Origin: Terriglobia bacterium
GTDB lineage: Bacteria > Acidobacteriota > Terriglobia > UBA7540
Assembly (NCBI GenBank): GCA_030040295.1
Contig: JASHTZ010000234.1
Coordinates: forward strand, 1 to 8,355
DNA length: 8,355 nt
Reading direction: 5' to 3'
Positions 1-5,338 of the stretch are shown here, one piece after another. The notes below the pieces were generated by a model that saw only the letters and a list, made by a program, of their open reading frames with translations, made no database searches and was not told the DNA's origin. Position 1 is the stretch's first letter. The number at the start of each line of letters is the position of its first letter. The position numbers and the translations under genes were made by a program.

Positions 1-311
1 TTCTGCCCGGGCACGCTCCCCTGCTGACGGACCTGGTCCCCGGCGCGCTGGAATACACTTCCGCCGGCACGCGGCACGCCATGGTGGTGGATTGGGGCTT
101 CGCGGAAGTCCTGCCCGACCGCGTCATCGTGCTGGCGCAAACCGCCGAACGCGCGGAGGATATCGACGTGGAGCGCGCCGAAAAGGCCAAAGAGCGCGCC
201 GAGGAGCGCTTGAAGCGCTTCAACGATCCGGAGGTTGACATGCAGCGCGCACAGGAAGCGCTTCGCCGCGCTATCGCAAGGCTCGAAACCGCCAAGAAAA
301 TCCAGGGATAA
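1..311 (+). CDS. atpC: F1Fo ATP synthase epsilon subunit, 3' part (5' end outside window)
   Basis: This is the C-terminal part of the epsilon subunit of the F1 motor's central stalk. The subunit couples rotor to catalytic head and can inhibit ATP hydrolysis. The frame is open from position 3 with no stop, so the gene enters from the left. The first visible residues, LPGHAPLLTDLVPGALEY, are the conserved beta-sandwich signature. GFAEVLPDRVIVLAQTAERA follows and marks the end of that domain. The rest, rich in Glu, Arg and Ala (about residues 50-102 of the fragment), is the usual two-helix C-terminal hairpin, so the long inhibitory form is present. An internal ATG at 81 is inside the domain and is not a start. 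In most bacteria atpC is last in the atp operon after atpD, so those genes probably lie upstream. Family assignment is secure. Confidence 0.95.
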   Translation, partial: LPGHAPLLTDLVPGALEYTSAGTRHAMVVDWGFAEVLPDRVIVLAQTAERAEDIDVERAEKAKERAEERLKRFNDPEVDMQRAQEALRRAIARLETAKKIQG

Positions 312-346
312 ATTTACCTTCCACCTCTCCTTCCCGGAGTGATGCC

Positions 347-838
347 ATGCCGAGCGAAGCCATCGTGATTATCGAGGACGACATCACCCGGCAAGACGTG
401 GACGCCATTGTGAACGCGGCGAACACTTCCTTGCTGGACGGTGGGGGCGTCGATGGAGCGATTCACCGGGCGGCAGGGCCGGAGCTGCTGGAAGAGTGCC
501 GCGGGTTGCATGGCTGCCCCACTGGAGAAGCTAGGATTACACGAGGATATCGCCTGCCGGCCCGCTGGGTGATCCACACGGTGGGCCCGGTGTGGCGCGG
601 CGGCAAGGATTTTGAGGACGAATTGCTGGCCAACTGCTACCGTCAATCGCTCGCACTCGCCGTTCAAAGTGGCGTGCGCAGCATCGCATTTCCCGCCATC
701 AGCACCGGCATTTACGGATTTCCCCTCGAACGCGCCACGCGCATTGCCGTTCGCGAAGTGCGGGCTTTTCTGGAAACGAACCCGGCCATTGATAAAGTAC
801 TCTTCGTCTGCTTCGATTCCCACACGCGCAGCGTGTAA
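347..838 (+). CDS. Macro-domain protein (ADP-ribose / O-acetyl-ADP-ribose hydrolase type)
   Basis: A 163-residue single-domain protein of the macro-domain family closest in pattern to YmdB-like deacetylases, which bind ADP-ribose and hydrolyse O-acetyl-ADP-ribose or remove ADP-ribose from proteins; it should be cytosolic. Visible motifs are DDIT at residues 11-14 (usually GDIT, so the Gly is replaced by Asp), the binding segment IVNAAN at 21-26, the Gly-rich loop GGGVDGAIHRAAG at 32-44, and the second loop PAISTGIYGFP at 116-126. GGAG-like GGAG sits at 336-339, 7 nt before the ATG, and could pair with CTCC at 327-330. The gene lies 35 bp after atpC and may be read through from it. The stop at 836-838 falls where relatives usually have a Tyr and a last helix, and the frame continues family-like to 865, so the protein may be slightly truncated. 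The substrate cannot be told from sequence. Confidence 0.9.
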   Translation: MPSEAIVIIEDDITRQDVDAIVNAANTSLLDGGGVDGAIHRAAGPELLEECRGLHGCPTGEARITRGYRLPARWVIHTVGPVWRGGKDFEDELLANCYRQSLALAVQSGVRSIAFPAISTGIYGFPLERATRIAVREVRAFLETNPAIDKVLFVCFDSHTRSV

Positions 839-904
839 GAAAGCGTGTTGGCGGAAAACGAATAGGCGCGAGGACCGCCCCCGCTACTATGCCTTCTCGT
901 TTGC

Positions 905-933
905 TTGACTTCCCGATACCCTTCGGATAGTTT
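905..933 (+). promoter_or_regulatory. Candidate sigma-70 promoter upstream of the UPF0104 gene
   Basis: TTGACT (905-910, 5/6 match to the -35) is followed after exactly 17 bp by TAGTTT (928-933, a poor -10). The -10 lies inside an inverted repeat TCCCGA (911-916) / TCGGGA (936-941), which could be an operator. Initiation would be about 25 nt before the ATG at 964. The weak -10 keeps this tentative. Confidence 0.35.
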
Positions 934-963
934 TCTCGGGAAAGCCTTACGCGGATCCCATTT

Positions 964-2031
964 ATGAAAAAAACCTGGGGCCGGTGGGTGTGGCTCGCCG
1001 TTGGGGCCGTTGTCATCGTCCTGATTTTTTATAACCTGAGCAGCAACCCGGAGTGGCGCGATTTCCGTTGGCACCGCCTTTGGGGATCGATCGTCGGGGC
1101 ACGCCTGGACTATTTGTTGATCTCGGCAATCCTTGTCTACAGCTCATACGTCGTCAGGGCGATTCGCTGGCGATTCTTTATGGCGCCCATCAAGGCGGCT
1201 TCCCCGTGGGTCCTATTTGTGGGCCAGGTTCTGGGGTTCAGCTCCATCTTTCTGGTTGGCCGTCCGGGCGAACTGGTTCGTCCCGCCTATATCGCCAAAA
1301 AAGAAGACGTGTCAATGAGCAGCATGGTGGCGGTGTGGCTGCTGGAGAGAGTCTTTGACACCATCGCCATGGTCATCCTTTTTGCCGCAGCCATTTATTT
1401 TGAGCCAGTGAATCCGGACACCCCCAAGGGTGTTACCGTTCTCCACGCGATGCATGAAGGCGTACACGTCTTGTTCATTTTTTCAGCTCTGCTGATTGCC
1501 TTTCTGGTGCTCTTCCGCTTCAAGGCCGCGGGCATGACGGCGGGGGCCCTGAAGCTTTTTGCCTTTCTCCCCCAACGCGCCATGCACTCCTTCACACATT
1601 TTCTGCATTCGTTCAGCGAAGGCTTGAGTGTAATACGCGATTGGAAAGGGCTGGCCGGCAGCGTGGCGACCACGACGATTCTCTGGATCATCAATACGAC
1701 AATTTTTTGGTTGGTTTTCAAGAGTGTAAGGCACCGGCTAGGCCATCTGCCCTGGCTGGCCGCAGCCCTGACGCTCTTTTGCGCGGCTTTGGGCCTGCTG
1801 GTGCAATTTCCGGGAATCGGTGGCGGCTACCAGGTGGGGGTGATTCTGGCCCTCACGGAGATCTTCAACGTTTCGGCGGAATCCGCCACGGGCGCGAGCA
1901 TTCTGGTCTGGATCATGATGTCCATCCCCACTCTGGCCCTGGGAATGGTTCTGCTGGTTCATGAGGGACTCTCCATCCGCAAGCTCGAGGCCATTACCGA
2001 GGAGGAAGAGCGGGCGGCCGGCCTGGACTGA
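964..2031 (+). CDS. UPF0104 / LPG-synthase-TM family integral membrane protein (flippase-like)
   Basis: A 355-residue polytopic inner-membrane protein of the family that includes the membrane part of lysylphosphatidylglycerol synthase (MprF) and AglD-like proteins. Members are linked to moving or modifying lipids and lipid-linked sugars; the exact substrate here is unknown. Hydrophobic segments lie at about residues 8-24, 50-66, 82-99, 119-145, 167-185, 230-252, 262-281 and 311-333. Family signatures are RPGELVRP at 100-107 followed by AYIAKKEDVS, LLERVFD at 126-132, and a Gly-rich FPGIGGGYQVG at 282-292 before the last helix. The short acidic tail (residues 340-355) should be cytosolic. There is no catalytic LPG-synthase domain, so this is the transport-type half only. 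The ribosome site is weak (GGA at 954-956). nrdR starts 29 bp downstream on the same strand, so co-transcription is likely. Confidence 0.85.
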   Translation: MKKTWGRWVWLAVGAVVIVLIFYNLSSNPEWRDFRWHRLWGSIVGARLDYLLISAILVYSSYVVRAIRWRFFMAPIKAASPWVLFVGQVLGFSSIFLVGRPGELVRPAYIAKKEDVSMSSMVAVWLLERVFDTIAMVILFAAAIYFEPVNPDTPKGVTVLHAMHEGVHVLFIFSALLIAFLVLFRFKAAGMTAGALKLFAFLPQRAMHSFTHFLHSFSEGLSVIRDWKGLAGSVATTTILWIINTTIFWLVFKSVRHRLGHLPWLAAALTLFCAALGLLVQFPGIGGGYQVGVILALTEIFNVSAESATGASILVWIMMSIPTLALGMVLLVHEGLSIRKLEAITEEEERAAGLD

Positions 2032-2044
2032 TTCGTTCCGAATT

Positions 2045-2051
2045 GAGGTGA
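2045..2051 (+). promoter_or_regulatory. Ribosome binding site fixing the GTG start of nrdR
   Basis: GAGGTGA ends 9 nt before the GTG at 2061. No ATG lies nearby in this frame, and translation from GTG gives the canonical NrdR N-terminus MRCPFCG, so the site and the GTG support each other. Confidence 0.7.
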
Positions 2052-2060
2052 AATAGCCAC

Positions 2061-2522
2061 GTGAGATGTCCATTCTGCGGGCACTTGGAAGACAAGGTAG
2101 TGGATTCGCGCGAGGCGAAAATTGGTGACACCATTCGCCGCCGCCGTCAATGCGCCAAATGCCGCCGGCGCTTCACAACTTATGAACGGATCGACGAAAT
2201 TCCCTACATGGTCGTGAAGAAGGACGGCCGCCGCGAAAAGTTTGACCGGCAGAAAGTCCTGACCGGTTTGCTGAAGGCGTGCGAAAAGCGTCCGGTGCCC
2301 ATGGGGAAGCTGGAAGCGCTGGTGAATGAGATTGAGTCCCACGTGGCGGAATCACCCGATCGCGAACGCCCCGCTACGGAGCTGGGTGAAATGGTGATGA
2401 GTCGCCTCAAGAAGCTCGATAAGGTCGCCTTCGTGCGGTTTGCCTCGGTCTACCAGGACTTTAAGGATGTCAGAGAGTTTATGGATGAGCTCAAAGATCT
2501 CTTGAAGACCAAAGGGAAATGA
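2061..2522 (+). CDS. nrdR: Transcriptional repressor NrdR
   Basis: NrdR is the (d)ATP/ATP-sensing repressor of ribonucleotide reductase genes. It binds paired NrdR boxes in nrd promoters when dATP is plentiful. The 153-residue protein has the full two-domain layout and usual length. A Zn-ribbon at residues 1-45 has CPFC (Cys3, Cys6) and the second pair Cys31 and Cys34 within RRQCAKCRRRFTTYE. An ATP-cone domain spans about 49-139, beginning VVKKDGRREKFDRQKV, with the family ending VAFVRFASVYQDFKDVREF. The start is GTG, supported by the ribosome site upstream and the N-terminal sequence. It follows the UPF0104 gene by 29 bp. No ribonucleotide reductase gene and no recognisable NrdR box pair occurs in the window, so its targets are elsewhere. 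Nothing in it looks damaged. Confidence 0.97.
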   Translation: MRCPFCGHLEDKVVDSREAKIGDTIRRRRQCAKCRRRFTTYERIDEIPYMVVKKDGRREKFDRQKVLTGLLKACEKRPVPMGKLEALVNEIESHVAESPDRERPATELGEMVMSRLKKLDKVAFVRFASVYQDFKDVREFMDELKDLLKTKGK

Positions 2523-2531
2523 TAGGTAACA

Positions 2532-2557
2532 GTGTGAATCGCACACATAGCGTTTTT
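2532..2557 (+). terminator. Possible weak intrinsic terminator of nrdR
   Basis: A short dyad GTGTG (2532-2536) / CACAC (2542-2546) with a 5-nt loop lies 9 bp after the nrdR stop, and a T5 run follows at 2553-2557. The stem has only 5 bp and the T run is 6 nt away, so termination here is doubtful. The dyad could equally be a protein site. The larger palindrome at 2553-2646 may be the real terminator. Confidence 0.25.
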
Positions 2558-2646
2558 ACATCTTAATCTTTTACCATTTACATCTTCATTTTCCTGGACC
2601 GCTCACGAAAAGAAGATGTAAATGGTAAAAGGTAAAATGTAAGAAA
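2553..2646. repeat. Long AT-rich imperfect inverted repeat between convergent genes
   Basis: Two arms of about 40 nt (2553-2593 and 2607-2646) surround a 13-nt GC-richer loop (2594-2606). The core is a perfect 20-bp match: CTTTTACCATTTACATCTTC at 2568-2587 against its complement at 2612-2631. A one-base bulge at 2588 then leads into TTTTC/GAAAA next to the loop. The outer 15 nt pair imperfectly. Each arm carries an internal near-duplication: TTACATCTT occurs at 2556-2564 and again at 2578-2586. The base composition contrasts sharply with the GC-rich flanks. It sits between the ends of nrdR (+) and the GNAT gene (-), so it could stop transcription from both sides. Its length and composition also fit a small non-autonomous palindromic element. 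Confidence 0.8.
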
Positions 2647-2663
2647 CTGGGGCCTGCCCGTGC

Positions 2664-3716
2664 CTATTCTTCAGGTCCGGCATGTGAGTCGCGATCGAAG
2701 ATAAATGCCCCAAAAGTCTTGAAGGTTTCAAATCCCAGCCGGTGGTAGAGCCGCACGGCGCCGGAGTTGGCATCGGTCACGGTCAAGGTGACCTGTTCGA
2801 ATCCAGAATCGACGAGGTCGCGGAAAGCCGCTTCCATCATTGCCGTTCCGACGCCGACTCCCTGAAATGACTTTCCTACACCCACCTGGGGAATATGCGC
2901 CGTGCCGGGCCGTACGCCCGTGACCGTCAAAATCCCCGCCAGTTGCTGCGTGGGGCGGTGGAAGGCCATGCGCGAGACACGCGCCAGGAAATCCCCGCAC
3001 CCCTGATTCTGGAAAATGTTATCAATCAGCCTCGTCGATCCCATTATGGAATTGTACTGATCATTAATCCTGGCATCGACGTGGCCGCGGTAGGACTGGT
3101 AGAGCAAGTCCCCCGCTTCATCGTGGAAGCGCTTGTCCCAGGGAATGAGTTCGATGCTCTGCTGCCACCAGGCATTTTGTGCAGGAGGCTGTGCGCCCGC
3201 CTCCGCAGCGCCCTGCCGCCGGCGGCTTTCCAGATGGAGCGTCATGAAACGCCGCAAATAGCTCCTAAAGTTTCGGGGCTGGAAGCACAACTCCAATTCC
3301 TCGCGCTCGAAGTGCGGAAGCTGGGCCTCAATCCGCCGCAGCCCCGGCGTGGCCAGAAGGGTCTCCAGCGAGTGTTCCAGCAATTCGCGCTCGTGTCCCC
3401 GGCCGTTGAAACCCGGATGAATGAAGAGGTCCCCGATAATCCCTTTTTCCCCGTCGTAGAAAAAGAAACAGTAGCCGTGAATTTTCCCGCGCTCAACCAG
3501 GGCGTAACCAGATAGCCGTTTGTCGCGCAGGCAGGCAGTGATGACGCGCGATGAGGCGGCAAAATCCCAGCGCATCCTCTCGTTCCACACCAGCCCCTCA
3601 GCCTCCAGGAGACTTGAGAAATCCTTGGCCTCAAACCTACGAATATCGATGATCTCGAAGTCCAAACCGGAATCCTTCCACGCAGGGGTCCGAAAATTGG
3701 ACCGACTTTGCGTCAC
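2664..3716 (-). CDS. Tandem GNAT-fold N-acetyltransferase-like protein
   Basis: Up to 350 residues with two GNAT folds, predicted cytosolic, acetyl-CoA dependent; the acceptor is unknown. Domain 1 (about residues 20-160) has the beta4-alpha3 region IGDLFIHPGFNGRGHERELL, where the pyrophosphate loop is degenerate (N-G-R-G-H-E, last Gly/Ala replaced by Glu). A Pro/Gln/Ala-rich linker at about 168-182 follows. Domain 2 (about 187-342) has an intact Q-x-x-G-x-G loop, QGVGVG at 285-290, and the typical ending NSGAVRLYHRLGFE at 317-330. Domain 2 is therefore the likely catalytic one. The span is drawn to the outermost start, a GTG at 3716 with no visible ribosome site. A TTG at 3665 (residue 18) is preceded by AAGGA with 7-nt spacing and may be the true start. 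The first 17 codons then fall in a hairpin-rich leader. It is convergent with nrdR and stands alone. Confidence 0.8.
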   Translation of the reverse strand: MTQSRSNFRTPAWKDSGLDFEIIDIRRFEAKDFSSLLEAEGLVWNERMRWDFAASSRVITACLRDKRLSGYALVERGKIHGYCFFFYDGEKGIIGDLFIHPGFNGRGHERELLEHSLETLLATPGLRRIEAQLPHFEREELELCFQPRNFRSYLRRFMTLHLESRRRQGAAEAGAQPPAQNAWWQQSIELIPWDKRFHDEAGDLLYQSYRGHVDARINDQYNSIMGSTRLIDNIFQNQGCGDFLARVSRMAFHRPTQQLAGILTVTGVRPGTAHIPQVGVGKSFQGVGVGTAMMEAAFRDLVDSGFEQVTLTVTDANSGAVRLYHRLGFETFKTFGAFIFDRDSHAGPEE

Positions 3717-3814
3717 CCGCGTTCAGCGGACAGACGGTCCTCAGGCGAGGCTGACCTGGGGTGAAAACCCTCGCTCCTGAGGAATACTAATCGGCCGGCG
3801 ACTGCGCCAGTATA
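3666..3814 (-). promoter_or_regulatory. Candidate structured 5' leader of the GNAT gene
   Basis: On the minus strand a -10-like TATACT (3809-3814, no clear -35) is followed by four hairpins in a row. These are GGCG/CGCC at 3797-3808; CCTCAGG plus CGAGG at 3769-3782 against CCTCG plus CCTGAGG at 3739-3750, with a 2-nt bulge; CCGC/GCGG at 3717-3729, directly against the GTG codon; and ACGCA plus GGTCC at 3699-3713 against GGACC plus TGCGT at 3680-3691. After the last stem comes AAGGA (3673-3677 region) and then TTG at 3665. Four helices leading to a ribosome site resemble a cis-regulatory RNA. I match it to no known riboswitch, so the role is inference. Confidence 0.35.
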
Positions 3815-3834
3815 ACCTAATCCGTTGGGAGATC

Positions 3835-3851
3835 CCCCGGCTTTGCCGGGG
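3835..3851. repeat. Perfect 7-bp GC-rich hairpin
   Basis: CCCCGGC (3835-3841) and GCCGGGG (3845-3851) enclose a TTT loop. There is no T run after it on either strand, so it is not a clear intrinsic terminator. It looks like a REP-type intergenic palindrome. Confidence 0.6.
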
Positions 3852-3916
3852 CGGCAGCCGGAGTTTGACAGTTCCGGGAGTCAGCAAGTAGTGGGTTTAG
3901 TCGTATCGAACGGACC

Positions 3917-3985
3917 CCTCACCCCAACTCCCCTCCCCCTCTTCCCTCTCCCCGGGGAGAGGGGAGAAGGGGTGATCGGGTGAGG
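3917..3985. repeat. Large pyrimidine/purine-asymmetric palindrome
   Basis: The left half (3917-3953) is almost only C and T; the right half (3954-3985) is almost only G and A. The centre is loopless: CTCTCCCC (3946-3953) meets GGGGAGAG (3954-3961). Pairing continues with mismatches out to CCTCACCC at 3917-3924 and GGGTGAGG at 3978-3985. Sequences of this CCTCACCCC...GGGGTGAGG form recur between genes in many unrelated bacteria. The strand asymmetry could also allow triplex or slipped structures. Confidence 0.7.
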
Positions 3986-3995
3986 AGTTTCTTGG

Positions 3996-4053
3996 CGGTG
4001 GCGGGCAGGCCCCTTTGAGGGGCAAGCCACCGGAAAGCCTTCGGCTCTGCCGG
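3996..4053. repeat. Two overlapping compound hairpins
   Basis: Hairpin A pairs CGGTGGC (3996-4002) with GCCACCG (4026-4032) and contains an inner stem GCCCC (4009-4013) / GGGGC (4019-4023). Hairpin B pairs CCGG (4030-4033) with CCGG (4050-4053) and contains AGCC (4036-4039) / GGCT (4043-4046). A and B share 4030-4032, so in RNA they could not both form fully. They lie upstream of the likely aminotransferase promoter and need not be transcribed with it. Confidence 0.55.
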
Positions 4054-4136
4054 AGGATGATTACTTGGCCCGGGCATTTTGAATGTGACGGACGCTTCCG
4101 CGGGAAATCAAGAAAAGCTCCGGCAAATTGTCCATA

Positions 4137-4165
4137 ATGACAAGAGGAAGGGCTGGGAATAGAAT
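4137..4165 (+). promoter_or_regulatory. Likely sigma-70 promoter of the aminotransferase-kinase unit
   Basis: ATGACA (4137-4142, 5/6 to TTGACA) and TAGAAT (4160-4165, 5/6 to TATAAT) are 17 bp apart, the ideal spacing. Initiation near 4172 would give a leader of about 50 nt before the ATG at 4223. An AAAGGA ribosome site at 4212-4217 follows. Confidence 0.55.
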
Positions 4166-4222
4166 TGCGGTTCTGAGTTAAGGGCCAAATTCTCCATCGG
4201 CACCTGAGCGCAAAGGAAACAC

Positions 4223-5332
4223 ATGATCGTCCCCTTCTTCGACCTGAAAGCCCAGTACGCCTCGCTGCGCGAAGAGGTTCTGGCGGCGCTCGACTGCGCG
4301 GGCAGCAAGGCGGCGTTCATCCAGGGAGAAGATGTCGACGCCCTTGAGCAGGAATTCGCCGCCTATTGCGGGGTGAAGCATTGCGTGGCGCTGAATTCGG
4401 GCACCAGCGCACTTCATCTGGCGCTTCTCGCAGCGGGCGTCAAGGCAGGCGACGAAGTGATCACGACTCCGAACAGTTTCATCGCCACGGCGGAAGCGAT
4501 TTCATATACCGGAGCAAGGCCGGTCTTCGTGGATATCGACCCGCGCACCGCGAACATCGATGCGGGGAAAATTTCCGCGGCCGTGACTTCGCGCACGCGC
4601 TTCATCCTGCCCGTGCACCTTTACGGCCTCTCGGCGGAGATGCACTCCATCATGAACGTCGCCTCGCAGCACGGCTTGAAGGTTATTGAGGATGCGTGCC
4701 AGGCTCACGGCGCGCGCTACCATAGCGCGCGGGTGGGTAGCATTGGCAAATCTGCGGCTTTCAGCTTTTATCCCTCTAAGAACCTGGGCGCCTACGGTGA
4801 GGGCGGCGCGCTCACCACCAACGACGATGCCATCGCGGCACAGGTGCGTGCGCTGCGCTCGCACGGCGAATCGCGACGCTATTTCCATGACACTACGGGG
4901 TTCAACTACCGCATGAGCGGGTTTCAAGGAGCGATTCTGCGCCTCAAGCTGCGGTACCTGGACAAATGGAACGCGCGGCGAAGAGATTTGGCGGAAATTT
5001 ATCACCGCACCCTCGACGGCGCGCTCATGGAGCTTCAGGATGCGGGCGCGCCCGGTGAACGCGTCTTTCATCTCCTGGTGGTTTACGTGGCGAATCGTGA
5101 TGCCGTTCGCGCCAGGCTGGAAGAACGCGGCGTGGGAACCGGCGTGCACTATCCCCTGCCCATTCACTTGCAGAAGCCCTATCAATCTTTGGGCTATCGA
5201 CAAGGCGATTTTCCCCACACCGAGCGCGCCTGCGAACGCGTCATCAGCATGCCGCTTTATCCTGAGATGACCGACGAACAAGCGGCCTACGCCGCCCAGG
5301 CCCTTCGTGCAATCGTGGGTGAGCGAGAGTAA
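4223..5332 (+). CDS. DegT/DnrJ/EryC1/StrS-family PLP-dependent sugar aminotransferase
   Basis: A 369-residue, full-length member of the family that transfers an amino group, usually from glutamate, to a keto-sugar nucleotide. The products feed O-antigen, capsule or glycan synthesis. The N-terminus IVPFFDLKAQYASLREEV is typical of the WbpE/FdtB-like branch. The cofactor site is well preserved: the phosphate-binding loop NSGTSALHLAL at 58-68, the Asp that pairs with the pyridine N within VIEDACQAHGA (Asp157, Gln160), and the Schiff-base Lys186 in SFYPSKNLGAYGEGGA. The C-terminal substrate-side motif GTGVHYPLPIHLQKPY is intact near residues 304-319. The ATG has AAAGGA at 4212-4217. The histidine-kinase gene follows after 6 bp, so they are probably one transcript. 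The sugar substrate cannot be read from sequence, and no other sugar genes are in the window. Confidence 0.93.
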   Translation: MIVPFFDLKAQYASLREEVLAALDCAGSKAAFIQGEDVDALEQEFAAYCGVKHCVALNSGTSALHLALLAAGVKAGDEVITTPNSFIATAEAISYTGARPVFVDIDPRTANIDAGKISAAVTSRTRFILPVHLYGLSAEMHSIMNVASQHGLKVIEDACQAHGARYHSARVGSIGKSAAFSFYPSKNLGAYGEGGALTTNDDAIAAQVRALRSHGESRRYFHDTTGFNYRMSGFQGAILRLKLRYLDKWNARRRDLAEIYHRTLDGALMELQDAGAPGERVFHLLVVYVANRDAVRARLEERGVGTGVHYPLPIHLQKPYQSLGYRQGDFPHTERACERVISMPLYPEMTDEQAAYAAQALRAIVGERE

Positions 5333-5338
5333 CAGTCG

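Larger units (their letters stand above)
3717..4222. other. Gene-free 506-bp region rich in palindromes
   Basis: No coding frame here looks real. The right-hand part from 3717 to 3814 belongs to the putative GNAT leader. The middle, 3835-4053, holds three hairpin-forming blocks listed separately. The last part, 4054-4222, holds the likely promoter and the ribosome site of the aminotransferase gene. No tRNA or other known RNA gene was recognised. Confidence 0.6.

Noticed and set aside
612..908. 98-residue frame overlapping the macro-domain gene, as a possible frameshifted continuation
   Set aside because: Its sequence does not match macro-domain ends. The in-frame readthrough after 838 does.
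2895..3515. 206-residue plus-strand open frame
   Set aside because: It is antisense to the GNAT gene with no family pattern.
3663..3730. ACGCAAAG with preceding GGGTG on the minus strand, resembling the core of the c-di-GMP-I (GEMM) riboswitch
   Set aside because: The conserved 5' GGCAAACC segment and the 3' AGCGGGGUUACCG-like half are missing, so the match is only about a dozen bases.
3739..3782. AGGAGCGAGG stem resembling the start of an SAH riboswitch
   Set aside because: The rest of the SAH consensus, notably the later GGCGCUC pairing strand, is not present.
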